DNA of 64,000 nt from Flavobacterium akiainvivens (GTDB lineage: Bacteria > Bacteroidota > Bacteroidia > Flavobacteriales > Flavobacteriaceae): NCBI RefSeq assembly GCF_001278115.1, contig NZ_LIYD01000005.1:2116653-2180652 (forward strand). Direction: 5' to 3'. The notes below the pieces were generated by a model. The model did no database searches. It was not told the origin of the DNA and saw nothing but the letters and a program-made list of their open reading frames with translations. Of this stretch, positions 32,681 through 40,910 are shown one piece after another. Position 1 is the stretch's first letter. Each line of letters begins with the position of its first letter. The translations under genes and the position numbers were made by a program.

Positions 32681-33264
32681 ATACTGAAAACCCCATCCCG
32701 CTTATCTAAAAACTCATTCTCGACGACGGGCTCGCCTGGCTTGGATGCTTCAAACTCCAGCACAGCATTGTGCAGGCCTTCGCTTGCTTTTATGATTGCA
32801 ATACGGGCGCTGCGTACAAACTCTATAAGCCCCCAGGGCTGCAGGGCTTCCGCCAAAGCGTCTATTTCCTCACGGTGGCCACAGGTTTCAAACACGGTAT
32901 AATCGTTTCGTATAACCACCGTATTGGCCCCGTACTGGCGCAGCAGGCGTTCTACCTTAACCTGTTCGGCTATAACCTTGGTAGGCACTTTGTACATGGC
33001 CATTTCCTGCCACACAATTTCATCATCGGTATTGTACATTACCTTCAGCACCTCTACCTGCTTTTCAATTTGCTTGGCCAGTTTTTGCACTACCTCTTCG
33101 GTTTCGGTAATTACAATGGTAAAGCGATGGATGCTCTCCACTTCGGTAGGCCCGGCGTTTATACTTTCTATATTGATCTTCCTGCGCGAGAATATTATGG
33201 CAATACGGGTTATAAGCCCCACCTGGTTCTCGGTATATACGGTTATGGTGAACTCTTTTTTCAT
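32677..33264 (-). CDS. ilvN: Acetolactate synthase, regulatory subunit
   Basis: Small subunit that activates the catalytic subunit and confers valine feedback inhibition. The 195-residue protein has an N-terminal ACT domain (TITVYTENQVGLITRIAIIF, RKINIESINAGPTE) at residues about 4-78 and a C-terminal ALS_ss_C-like domain (ALIKVPT-type replaced by MAMYKVPTKV, CGHREEIDALAEALQPWGLI). The length is the usual 160-200. It follows ilvB after a repeat-filled 122-bp gap. Confidence 0.94.
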   Translation of the reverse strand: MKKEFTITVYTENQVGLITRIAIIFSRRKINIESINAGPTEVESIHRFTIVITETEEVVQKLAKQIEKQVEVLKVMYNTDDEIVWQEMAMYKVPTKVIAEQVKVERLLRQYGANTVVIRNDYTVFETCGHREEIDALAEALQPWGLIEFVRSARIAIIKASEGLHNAVLEFEASKPGEPVVENEFLDKRDGVFSM

Positions 33265-33271
33265 TTTTTTC

Positions 33272-33309
33272 TAAGGTACTTAGTTACTAAGGTTCTGAGG
33301 TTCTTAGCC
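33272..33309. repeat. CTTAG-rich repeat between ilvB and ilvN
   Basis: ggtacttagttactaaggtt followed by ctgaggttcttagccag: a CTTAG-type block forming a small hairpin (acttag / ctaagg), with a gcttcactcgaaccc joint like those in other ilv gaps. Related to 32494-32527, 46494-46533 and 49401-49433. Confidence 0.65.
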
Positions 33310-33386
33310 AGCTTCACTCGAACCCTTTACCACTCAGCCGAATGAGCAGCTCTCTTTATGACTTTTGACTTTCGGCTTTCGACTGA

Positions 33387-35150
33387 CTACGCCATTTCAT
33401 CCCTGCCCAGCACAATCTCGCTTACGCTCTTGCCCTGTGGCACCATGGGGAATACATTATTCTCCTTGCCTACCATAACTTCAAGCAGGTAACTACCGTC
33501 ATGGTTGAGCATGGTTGTAAGGGCTTCGGTAAGGGCTTCGCGTTTTGAAACACTGTTACCCGGAATGCCATACCCCTTAGCTACCTGAACAAAATCAGGG
33601 CTTTGTATATCAACAAACGAATAGCGTTTTTCATGGAAAAGCTGCTGCCACTGGCGCACCATTCCAAGGAAACTATTGTTGAGTATCAGTATCTTTACAT
33701 TGGGTTTAAACTGCATGATGGTGCCAAGTTCCTGGATGGTCATCTGGAAACCGCCATCGCCAATAATGGCCACAGTAGTGCGGCTTGGGTCGCCATACGC
33801 TGTACCAATTGCCGCCGGAAGCGCATAGCCCATTGTGCCAAGTCCACCGCTGGTAACATTACTTTTAGAATACACATATTGCGCATAGCGGCACGCCACC
33901 ATTTGGTGCTGGCCCACATCGGTCACAATAATGGCCTCGCCTTTTGTGAGCTCGTTCAGTATTCTGATAACCTCTCCCATTGTAAGTACCTCATCGGTTG
34001 GGTTCAGTTCGGGGTAAATTACTTTTTCTTCCTCACGCTTCTGGCAGTCGGTAAACTTACGATGCCATGCGGCGTGGGTTTTCTTTTCAACCAATCCTGT
34101 AAGCAGCGGAAGCGTTTCCTTACAATCGCCCCAAACGGGAACATCAGCTTTTACGTTCTTGTCAATTTCAGCAGGGTCTATATCCAGGTGGATGACTTTG
34201 GCCTGTTTGGCATACATATCGAGCCTTCCGGTAACGCGGTCATCAAAGCGCATGCCTATGGCTATCAGCACATCACACTCATTTGTCAGCTTGTTAGGGC
34301 CGTAGTTGCCGTGCATACCCACCATGCCTACGCCCAGCGGATGGTCAGTCGGTATGGCGCTCATGCCCATTATGGTCCACGCCGAAGGGATGCCTGCTTT
34401 CTCAATAAATGCCTTAAATTCTTCTTCAGCCTTGCCAAGGATAACCCCCTGCCCAAACACCACAAACGGGCGTTCGGCTGCGTTAATAAGCTTGGCGGCC
34501 TCAGCTATATATTCCTGTCGGATAACCGGCTTGGGTCTGTAACTACGAATAAAGCTGCACTTTTCATACCCCTGGAACGCTGTTTTTTGCAACTGGGCAT
34601 TCTTGGTAATGTCTATCAATACCGGACCGGGACGCCCGGAGCCCGCTATGTAAAACGCTTTTGCGAGTACTGTTGCAATCTCATCGGCATCGGTAACCTG
34701 GTAGTTCCACTTGGTTACGGGCATGGTAATATTTATCACATCGGTTTCCTGAAAGGCATCTGTACCCAGCAGGTGCGCAAATACCTGCCCGGTAATGCAA
34801 ACCAGCGGGGTGCTGTCTATCATGGCATCGGCAAGGCCGGTAACCAGGTTGGTAGCCCCCGGGCCGCTGGTGGCAAACACCACACCCGTTTTGCCCGATA
34901 CACGGGCATAGCCCTGAGCCGCATGTATGGCACCCTGCTCATGGCGCACCAGTATGTGCTTTAGCTTATCGTTATAATCATAAAGCGAATCATAAATGGG
35001 CATAATAGCCCCACCGGGATAGCCAAAAATGGTGCTAACCCCTTCGGCTAAAAATGCCTCAAGCACTACCTGCCCCCCGCTGTGGGTTTTAGGCGCTTCG
35101 GGCTGCGGCTGAGCCGGTGCTGTTTTTTCTATCGTCTTTTCCATAGACAT
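33387..35150 (-). CDS. ilvB: Acetolactate synthase, catalytic subunit
   Basis: ThDP enzyme condensing pyruvate with pyruvate or 2-oxobutanoate. The 587-residue protein has FGYPGGAIMPIYD, the catalytic Glu region RHEQGAIHAAQGYAR, a central FAD-binding domain (AIGMRFDDRVTGRL, VIHLDIDPAEID) and the C-terminal ThDP motif GDGGFQMTIQELGTI ... ILNNSFLGMV. The N-terminal extension (EKTIEKTAPAQPQPEAPKTH) is Pro/Glu-rich. Two in-frame starts lie 6 nt apart. It is preceded by ilvD and an inserted lipoprotein gene. Confidence 0.96.
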   Translation of the reverse strand: MSMEKTIEKTAPAQPQPEAPKTHSGGQVVLEAFLAEGVSTIFGYPGGAIMPIYDSLYDYNDKLKHILVRHEQGAIHAAQGYARVSGKTGVVFATSGPGATNLVTGLADAMIDSTPLVCITGQVFAHLLGTDAFQETDVINITMPVTKWNYQVTDADEIATVLAKAFYIAGSGRPGPVLIDITKNAQLQKTAFQGYEKCSFIRSYRPKPVIRQEYIAEAAKLINAAERPFVVFGQGVILGKAEEEFKAFIEKAGIPSAWTIMGMSAIPTDHPLGVGMVGMHGNYGPNKLTNECDVLIAIGMRFDDRVTGRLDMYAKQAKVIHLDIDPAEIDKNVKADVPVWGDCKETLPLLTGLVEKKTHAAWHRKFTDCQKREEEKVIYPELNPTDEVLTMGEVIRILNELTKGEAIIVTDVGQHQMVACRYAQYVYSKSNVTSGGLGTMGYALPAAIGTAYGDPSRTTVAIIGDGGFQMTIQELGTIMQFKPNVKILILNNSFLGMVRQWQQLFHEKRYSFVDIQSPDFVQVAKGYGIPGNSVSKREALTEALTTMLNHDGSYLLEVMVGKENNVFPMVPQGKSVSEIVLGRDEMA

Positions 35151-35160
35151 TTATTTTTTG

Positions 35161-35215
35161 GGCCTCACCCCCAACCCCTCTCCAAAAGAGAGGGGAGTGA
35201 GCTTCACTCAGCCCT
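35161..35215. repeat. ctctccaaaagagaggg palindrome repeat
   Basis: cctctccaaaagagagggga (35178-35197) folds into a hairpin, flanked by cctcacccccaacc and gagcttcactcagcc. Related to 32629-32665. It fills the gap between the lipoprotein and ilvB. Confidence 0.65.
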
Positions 35216-35226
35216 GAATTGATATT

Positions 35227-35997
35227 TTATTTTGGCCGTTTAAGTGAAACCGTCATGGTATCTACTTCGGCCTGATTATTATAAATAACCTGAACCCTAT
35301 TTTCTCCAACTTTTTTCAGTAGCCCCGGAAAGGCTTTCAATTCTCTTTCAAGGCGCCGGTTAAGTGTATCGTTAGCGGGGATGCCTATCTTTTTTTGATG
35401 CCCAAAATAACCGTAAACATCCACAAATCCCGGGCGGTCTGGTAATTGCCAATCCCACATGATAAATGAATAGAGCTCCTGCCACTTTTTATTTTTATAA
35501 GTAACAACATACCAGCCGTTCATGCTTGAGGCATCGGCATAATCTACTACATAAGACACTTCATCTGTACCATCGCCGTTCAGGTCGCCCTCATTTTTCA
35601 AATAGGCAATACCATAGAGTTGTTTCTCCTTAGATATCCTGAGCGTATCGATACTCCTGTTATCCGAAAGGGCAAAAGAATATGGCCTTTTTCTTACAAC
35701 TGAATCCCACATTTGCCAGTCGTCTTCAACATTATCATAGAACTTATACGCTTCTTTCTTATCCCTGCGGCTGTAATAGTGCTCCACAAGGTTTTCGGGC
35801 TTGCCATCGCCATCAAAATCGCCTGTTATTACAAAGCGGTAGCCAAAAACCGGTATTGGATCTCCCTTTAGAGAATCTTTCTCTACCGTAACAGAATCTA
35901 TTGTTTTGGCTACAGCCGATGCGGGTTTCTGAACCTCCTTTTTACAGGAAGCCATAAACACCGCTACTATTAAAAGGGCAAACACCCTGGTTTTCAT
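35227..35997 (-). CDS. Lipoprotein with calcium-binding-like DxDxDG loops
   Basis: A 256-residue lipoprotein (lipobox FMASC, Cys18) with two FG-GAP/dockerin-like loops GDFDGDGKPE and GDLNGDGTDE that could bind calcium, embedded in beta-strand-rich sequence. The C-terminal part (ELKAFPGLLKKVGENRVQVI) is not a recognised domain. It sits between ilvB and ilvD on the same strand, with no visible biosynthetic role. Similar lipoproteins lie at 42126-42854 and 53874-54569. Whether it is transcribed with ilv or fortuitously inserted is unknown. Confidence 0.78.
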   Translation of the reverse strand: MKTRVFALLIVAVFMASCKKEVQKPASAVAKTIDSVTVEKDSLKGDPIPVFGYRFVITGDFDGDGKPENLVEHYYSRRDKKEAYKFYDNVEDDWQMWDSVVRKRPYSFALSDNRSIDTLRISKEKQLYGIAYLKNEGDLNGDGTDEVSYVVDYADASSMNGWYVVTYKNKKWQELYSFIMWDWQLPDRPGFVDVYGYFGHQKKIGIPANDTLNRRLERELKAFPGLLKKVGENRVQVIYNNQAEVDTMTVSLKRPK

Positions 35998-36026
35998 AGT
36001 TTTTTATTTTTTTAACTATACTCTTT

Positions 36027-36080
36027 AACCACCCCGCCCTGCGGGCACCCCTCCGTGGGAGGGGAATAGCTTCACTCAAA
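36027..36080. repeat. CCACCCCGCCC dispersed repeat
   Basis: ttaaccaccccgccctgcgg followed by gcacccctccgtgggagggg. This is the reverse-oriented counterpart of 28304-28349. It lies between ilvD and the lipoprotein gene and ends in the same gcttcactcaaa joint as other ilv-gap repeats. Confidence 0.7.
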
Positions 36081-36104
36081 CCTTAAATGCGGGTGCGGCC
36101 CGCT

Positions 36105-37784
36105 CTAAAACTCGTCGGTTACACACCCTTCGGCCGCTGATGACACCGTGCGGGCATATTTGTACAGCAACCCGCTTTTTACCTTCAGCTCCGGCTGAAT
36201 CCACACGGCACGGCGCTGTGCCAGTTCGGCATCCGTTAGCTTTACGTTTATGGTATTGTTCACGGCATCAAGCTCAATTACATCATTATCCTGCACCAGG
36301 CCTATAACACCACCTTCGTATGCTTCGGGTGTAATGTGCCCCACTACAAACCCGTGTGTACCTCCACTGAAACGCCCATCGGTAATCAGGGCTACGCTTT
36401 TGCCCAGGCCTGCGCCAATGAGCGCACTGGTGGGCTTCAGCATCTCCGGCATTCCGGGAGCGCCTTTAGGGCCTTCATTCTTTATTACAATTACATCACC
36501 ATGCTGCACCCTGCCGTTGGCTATACCTGCAATCAGGTCTTTTTCACCATCAAAAACACGGGCCGGGCCGGTAAACGTTTCACCCTCCTTGCCGGTAATC
36601 TTGGCAACACTTCCCCCACTTGCCAGGTTTCCGTACAAAATGCGCAGGTGGCCGTCAGGCTTAATAGGGTCAGATACAGGGCGGATGATTTTTTGCGTTT
36701 CAAAGTCAAGTGCAGGAACGTCTGCCAAATTTTCCGCTACCGTTTTACCGGTTACAGTAAGGCAGTCGCCGTGCAGCATGCCCTGCTCCAGCAGGTATTT
36801 CATAACGGCAGGAATACCGCCGTTGTTGTGCAAATCCTGCATTAAATACTTGCCACTGGGCTTAAAATCAGCCAGTACGGGAGTAACATCACTCATTTTC
36901 TGGAAATCATCCTGCGTAACCTGTACGCCCACACTTTTTGCCATAGCCACAAAGTGCAATACGGCATTAGTACTGCCACCCAGCACCACAATAATACGCA
37001 GGGCATTTTCAAACGCCTTGCGGGTCATGATATCGGTAGGCTTTATGTCTTTTTCAAGCAGCAGTTTTATGTACTTACCTGCATCCAGGCATTCCTGCTT
37101 TTTCTCCGGGCTCAGGGCCGGGTTAGATGATGAGTACGGGAGGCTCATGCCCAGCGCTTCTATTGCCGAAGCCATGGTATTTGCCGTATACATACCGCCA
37201 CACGCACCCGCACCGGGGCACGCATTGCGTATAACACCCTGAAAGTCTTCATCATCCATAGTACCGGCTATCTTCGCGCCAAGCGCCTCAAACGCCGAAA
37301 CAATATTAAGGTTCTCGCCCTTGTAGCAGCCGGGGGCTATAGTGCCGCCATATACCATAATACTTGGCCTGTTGAGCCTGCCCATAGCCATTACGCTGCC
37401 GGGCATGTTCTTGTCGCAGCCGGGTATGGTTATTAGCCCATCATAATACTGGCCGCCACAAATGGCCTCTATACTGTCGGCTATTACATCGCGGCTTACA
37501 AGGCTGTAGCGCATGCCATCTGTACCGTTGCTCATGCCATCGCTTACGCCAATGGTGTTGAAAATTAGGCCCGCAAGGTTGTTATCCCACGTGCCCTGCT
37601 TTACAATTTCGGCAAGGTCGTTAAGGTGCATGTTGCAGGTGTTGCCGTCATACCCCATACTGGCTATGCCCACCTGTGCCTTGTTCATATCATCATCTGT
37701 AAAGCCTATGCCATACAGCATGGCCTTTGCCGCAGGCTGTGTACCGTCCTGCGTAAATATTTTTGAATACTTGTTTAATTCCAT
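36105..37784 (-). CDS. ilvD: Dihydroxy-acid dehydratase
   Basis: Fe-S hydro-lyase that dehydrates dihydroxy acids to 2-oxo acids in Ile/Val synthesis. The 559-residue protein has all three cluster cysteine motifs: GNTCNMH (about residue 50), GCDKNMPG (about 120) and [17 protein letters not shown] (about 190). It also carries the C-terminal [20 protein letters not shown] motif. Length is normal for the family. It is the second gene of the operon, 228 bp after ilvE. Confidence 0.96.
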   Translation of the reverse strand: MELNKYSKIFTQDGTQPAAKAMLYGIGFTDDDMNKAQVGIASMGYDGNTCNMHLNDLAEIVKQGTWDNNLAGLIFNTIGVSDGMSNGTDGMRYSLVSRDVIADSIEAICGGQYYDGLITIPGCDKNMPGSVMAMGRLNRPSIMVYGGTIAPGCYKGENLNIVSAFEALGAKIAGTMDDEDFQGVIRNACPGAGACGGMYTANTMASAIEALGMSLPYSSSNPALSPEKKQECLDAGKYIKLLLEKDIKPTDIMTRKAFENALRIIVVLGGSTNAVLHFVAMAKSVGVQVTQDDFQKMSDVTPVLADFKPSGKYLMQDLHNNGGIPAVMKYLLEQGMLHGDCLTVTGKTVAENLADVPALDFETQKIIRPVSDPIKPDGHLRILYGNLASGGSVAKITGKEGETFTGPARVFDGEKDLIAGIANGRVQHGDVIVIKNEGPKGAPGMPEMLKPTSALIGAGLGKSVALITDGRFSGGTHGFVVGHITPEAYEGGVIGLVQDNDVIELDAVNNTINVKLTDAELAQRRAVWIQPELKVKSGLLYKYARTVSSAAEGCVTDEF

Positions 37785-37799
37785 TTGTTTGTTTAAGGT

Positions 37800-38008
37800 T
37801 TGCTTCGCCAGTTCGGCTAAAGCCTCGTGTCAGGTTTAAAGTTTCAAGTTGCTTACTCATGCCCCAAAGCCTTGACTGTATTTTAGTTTGTTTTTGTTTT
37901 GTTTGTTATTTGCTCCCCTGGCTAAAGCCAGGGGCAAAGCATCACGGTGCAATCTGAAAACTGCGACTGTGACTGACCCGAGGCAAAGCCGAACAGAGCG
38001 AAGCTAAA
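37800..38008. repeat. Mosaic of dispersed repeats between ilvE and ilvD
   Basis: Holds a ttcgccagttcggctaaagc unit, the hairpin cccctggctaaagccagggg (37915-37934), a tgaaaactgcgactgtgact unit (family of 3847-3913), and gccgaacagagcgaagctaa, related to 28365-28390. No ORF of note lies in the 228-bp gap. Confidence 0.65.
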
Positions 38009-38012
38009 ACTG

Positions 38013-38921
38013 CTACCTGCTATCTGCCACCTGTAATCCCTTAAACTCCTCAAGGCTTTTGCCCAGGGTAAGGTTGCGGTAAGCTTTCTGGACAACGGCG
38101 CACAGGCTGTCATCCCAGTTTTTAGTGAAAGGCACATCGTCAAGCGAATCCAGTGCCAGCACCTCGGCCGCAGTACCGCAAAAGAAAGCCGCATCGGCAC
38201 CACGCATTTCATCAGGCGTAAAGAATTTTTCCTCAGCGGGAATATCAAGCTCCTTGCAAATGTCCAGCACCGTGGCACGCGTTATCCCCGGAAGGATACT
38301 GCCCTTTGCAGGCGTGTACAGCACGCCGTCTTTTTCAAAAAACACGTTGGCACCGCTGCTTTCGGCCACGTTGCCGTTGGCATCCAGCACCAGGGCTTCG
38401 TCATAGCCTTTATCTTTTGCTTCCTGGCAGGCCAGGATTGAGTTTACATAGTGGCCGCTTACCTTGGCTTCAATCTTAAACGCCTTGGGGTTAGGGCGCT
38501 CAAAGCTGCTGGTCATAATGCGCATTTTATTGGCCATATAACCGTTAGTCCACTCCCACGCCTCAATGGCCAAATAGCTTTCCTTGCCTTTACTAAGCGA
38601 CATATTAGGCGAGCAAAATACCAGCGGGCGTATGTAAGCATCGGTAAAGCCGTTTTTCTCTAAAACCTGTTCGGTAAGGGCAATAAGCTGTTCTGTGGTA
38701 TAGTTAAACGGCATATACATAAGCTCTGCACTGCGGCGCAGGCGGTCATAATGCTCTTTTGCCTTAAAAATTACAGTTCCGCTATCAGTCTTGTAGGATT
38801 TAATGCCTTCAAAAATGGCATAACCATAGTGTAACGACTGCCCGTAAAGGTCGGTTTTGGCTTCGGCGGCTTTAACGAATTCACCGTTAAAATAAATAAT
38901 GGTGTTGCTGGTAAAGTACAT
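38013..38921 (-). CDS. ilvE: Branched-chain amino-acid aminotransferase
   Basis: PLP fold-type IV enzyme for the last step of Val/Leu/Ile synthesis. The 302-residue protein has YFNGEFVKAAEAKTDLYGQS, HYGYAIFEGIKSY (substrate loop), the PLP-binding Lys in IEAKVSGHYVNSILA and the phosphate-binding ALVLDANGNVAESSGANVFF. It has the bacterial length. It is the first structural gene of the ilv operon, right behind the attenuator. Its last codons (VADSR) and stop come from a dispersed repeat shared with the polyphosphate kinase gene's end. Confidence 0.95.
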   Translation of the reverse strand: MYFTSNTIIYFNGEFVKAAEAKTDLYGQSLHYGYAIFEGIKSYKTDSGTVIFKAKEHYDRLRRSAELMYMPFNYTTEQLIALTEQVLEKNGFTDAYIRPLVFCSPNMSLSKGKESYLAIEAWEWTNGYMANKMRIMTSSFERPNPKAFKIEAKVSGHYVNSILACQEAKDKGYDEALVLDANGNVAESSGANVFFEKDGVLYTPAKGSILPGITRATVLDICKELDIPAEEKFFTPDEMRGADAAFFCGTAAEVLALDSLDDVPFTKNWDDSLCAVVQKAYRNLTLGKSLEEFKGLQVADSR

Positions 38922-38974
38922 AATGCTTCTTTTTTTGTATTGTTTGTTACTTTGTCCTGGTTTGCGATAGGGCC

Positions 38975-39008
38975 AAAAAAAAGCCGTTTCGCTAAGGGAA
39001 CGGCTTTT
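38975..39008 (-). terminator. Attenuator terminator of the ilv operon
   Basis: On the minus strand: arms AAAAGCCGTT (39008-38999) and AACGGCTTTT (38988-38979), 10-nt loop, running into eight Ts. It lies after the leader ORF and 54 nt before the ilvE start. The 5' arm is also complementary to an upstream segment (antiterminator). Confidence 0.9.
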
Positions 39009-39047
39009 ATTTTTTGGTTGTGATATGTTACATTACATCATAAAAGC
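39003..39047 (-). promoter_or_regulatory. Antiterminator pairing segment of the ilv leader
   Basis: GCTTTTAT (minus 39047-39040, the last leader codons and the first base of its stop) is exactly complementary to ATAAAAGC (39010-39003), which overlaps the 5' arm of the terminator. Pairing GGG (39052-39050) with CCC (38998-38996) may extend it. A ribosome at the leader stop codon would cover the first strand and let the terminator form; a ribosome stalled earlier leaves it free. Confidence 0.75.
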
Positions 39048-39115
39048 ATCCCCGCACTATGGCCAATAATGACAATAATGAGAACAATGGCGTGTATGAT
39101 GTTGTTTTTCTTCAT
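39038..39115 (-). CDS. ilv leader peptide (25 aa, Ile/Val/Leu-rich)
   Basis: A 25-codon ORF starting MKKNN. It contains HAIVLIIVIIG, a run of eight branched-chain residues in nine positions, and ends GMLL just before TGA. Overall it has 7 Ile, 2 Val and 3 Leu. It precedes an antiterminator and a rho-independent terminator ahead of ilvE, the layout of ribosome-mediated transcription attenuation. Shortage of charged tRNA-Ile, and possibly tRNA-Val or tRNA-Leu, would stall the ribosome and open the operon. Read directly by translating the minus strand. Confidence 0.88.
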   Translation of the reverse strand: MKKNNIIHAIVLIIVIIGHSAGMLL

Positions 39116-39127
39116 AATTAACTATGG

Positions 39128-39157
39128 CTAAATTAGGAATAATTTTGACTTAGCCAA
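39128..39157 (-). promoter_or_regulatory. Putative ilv operon promoter
   Basis: Minus strand: -33 TTG (39157-39155), 19 nt, -7 TAATTTAG (39135-39128, one mismatch to TAnnTTTG), 12 nt upstream of the leader ATG. This implies a leader RNA with a very short 5' UTR. The remaining 39158-39292 is AT-rich without another feature. Confidence 0.5.
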
Positions 39158-39292
39158 CAAAACATGAAAATTTTTTAAGCGAAAACGTTTTTTATTGCTT
39201 TACTTAACAAAATATCGTTAATAAATTTACACATATCGCAATTCAAACAAAACTTTACCAGCTGATTTTAGGAAATCTTCAACAAAAAAATC

Positions 39293-40240
39293 CTACTTTT
39301 TTTGCAGCGGACTTGTAATTTCCACATTTTGAAAGGTTATTGCCCCCCTAACCACACCGGCAATCACTCCGCGAAGGGCTTCTATAATGTGCAGCTTAAG
39401 TTCTTTCTTGTTATAAATAAGGCTAACCTCACGGCTTGGCCTTGGCTCTTTAAAGTGGCGCAGCTTGGCGGCCGACTTAGGTGCCATATCAAGGGTGTGC
39501 AGGTACGGCAGCAGCGTCATGCCCAGGCCTTCATCGGCCAGGCGCACCATGGTTTCAAAACTACCGCTTTCAATCTGGAACGGCACATCGTTAGGCAAAC
39601 CGCTTGCCTTACATATATTAAGCACGTTATTACGGAAACAATGCCCGTCCTGTAGCAGCAGCACGTTGCTCAGGTTTATTTCAAGGTCGTTAGCATCAAA
39701 CTCCTTTTTGCCGAACGATGGGTTATTCTCCGGCACATAAGCCACAAAAGGCTCATAATACAGCACCACCTCTTTAATAAAGTCTTCGTTAAGCGGTGTG
39801 GCGGCAATGGCTGCATCAAGCTGGCCGTTTTTCAGCATACGGATAATTTCTTCAGTAGTGCGCTCCTCTATAATAAGGTTCACCTTGGGGTACTTTTTTA
39901 TAAAGTTGTTCATAAACATGGGCAGCAGCGTGGGCATAATGGTAGGTATGATTCCCACCTTAAACTCCCCACCTATGTAGCCCTTTTGCTGGTCTACAAT
40001 ATCTTTAATACGGCCGCTTTCGTTTACAATATTTTTGGCCTGGGCCACAATCATCTGGCCCACATCGGTTAGCTGAATTGGTTTTTTACCCCTGTCAAAT
40101 ATTTGTATATCAAGCTCTTCTTCAAGCTTTTGAATTTGCATACTCAGCGTGGGCTGGGTTACAAAACATTTTTCTGCGGCAACGGTAAAGTTTTTATGCT
40201 CGGCTACAGCCAAAACATACTGAAGTTGTGTAATGGTCAT
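39293..40240 (-). CDS. oxyR: OxyR-like LysR-family regulator
   Basis: A 315-residue LysR-type regulator: N-terminal winged HTH (MTITQLQYVLAVAEHKNFTV, FVTQPTLSMQIQKLEEEL), then a substrate-binding-like domain. It carries GHCFRNNVLNIC: two cysteines at the position and spacing of the redox-sensing Cys199/Cys208 pair of OxyR (HCFRD...C). It lies divergently from dps, a classic OxyR target. Peroxide sensing is inferred from these cysteines and context. Confidence 0.88.
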   Translation of the reverse strand: MTITQLQYVLAVAEHKNFTVAAEKCFVTQPTLSMQIQKLEEELDIQIFDRGKKPIQLTDVGQMIVAQAKNIVNESGRIKDIVDQQKGYIGGEFKVGIIPTIMPTLLPMFMNNFIKKYPKVNLIIEERTTEEIIRMLKNGQLDAAIAATPLNEDFIKEVVLYYEPFVAYVPENNPSFGKKEFDANDLEINLSNVLLLQDGHCFRNNVLNICKASGLPNDVPFQIESGSFETMVRLADEGLGMTLLPYLHTLDMAPKSAAKLRHFKEPRPSREVSLIYNKKELKLHIIEALRGVIAGVVRGAITFQNVEITSPLQKK

Positions 40241-40359
40241 CTCGTATAGATATTTATGATAAAATTATAAAAATGATTGATAAATCCTATAGCCAAAATG
40301 CGTAATTTTATGTAAATTTATTTGATGTAAAAACTTACATAAACTAACAAATACACACC
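40241..40359. promoter_or_regulatory. oxyR-dps divergent control region
   Basis: A 119-bp AT-rich divergent region. It holds the palindrome atgtaa-aaac-ttacat (40325-40340) 20 nt upstream of the dps ATG, and AT-rich tracts that could serve OxyR. I could not place an exact TAnnTTTG box here. Confidence 0.4.
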
Positions 40360-40854
40360 ATGGAAACAAAAGCGAAAGAAATAAACATTTTGGGCCTACC
40401 CGTAGAAGATGCAGAGGTTATTGCTGCCGAACTGAACATACTATTGTCTAACTTCCAGATATACTACCAAAACCTGCGCGGCCTGCACTGGAACATCCGC
40501 GGCAAGCGTTTTTTTCAGCTGCACGTAAAGTTTGAGGAGCTGTATAACGATGCCCAGGCTAAAATAGACCTTGTGGCAGAGCGTGTACTAACACTGGGCT
40601 CTACCCCGCTGCACACCTTTGAAGATTATACTGCCAACAACCAGCTTGAGGTGGGCAAAAACATAAGCAAAGACACTCACGCCATTAACCTTATTATAGA
40701 CTCTCTTGCGCACCTGCTAAAAATTGAGCGCGTAATACTTGACGAAAGTGCCAACCGCAACGATGAGGGTACAAACGCTATGATGAGCGACTTTATAAAA
40801 GAGCAGGAAAAAACCATGTGGATGATGAAAGCATGGATGGAAGAAGAAATTTAA
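40360..40854 (+). CDS. dps: DNA-binding ferritin-like protein Dps
   Basis: A 164-residue Dps: ferroxidase-site motifs LRGLHWNIRGKRFFQLH and FEELYNDAQAKIDLVAERVL (His and Asp/Glu ligands at the dimer interface), and the helix near QEKTMWMMKAWMEEEI. It stores iron and consumes hydrogen peroxide, protecting DNA. The N-terminal tail (METKAKEINILGL) has a few Lys residues; true DNA binding is not certain. Divergent from an oxyR-like gene, which likely induces it under peroxide. Confidence 0.95.
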   Translation: METKAKEINILGLPVEDAEVIAAELNILLSNFQIYYQNLRGLHWNIRGKRFFQLHVKFEELYNDAQAKIDLVAERVLTLGSTPLHTFEDYTANNQLEVGKNISKDTHAINLIIDSLAHLLKIERVILDESANRNDEGTNAMMSDFIKEQEKTMWMMKAWMEEEI

Positions 40855-40910
40855 TGCAAGATTTACACTTAAAAAACTGTAATATCTAAAATTTCATTAT
40901 CTTCGCAGGT

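Noticed and set aside
33603..34964. Long open frame antisense to ilvB
   Set aside because: It is the complementary frame of a strongly conserved gene, with no start context or domain; ilvB motifs explain the region.
36250..37242. 330-codon frame opposite ilvD
   Set aside because: It mirrors ilvD codons (Ser/Pro/Ile-rich) and lacks any recognisable motif; typical of antisense frames in this codon style.
38941..39292. tRNA or small RNA gene upstream of ilvE
   Set aside because: No cloverleaf or other RNA fold was found; the leader ORF, antiterminator and terminator account for the structured part.
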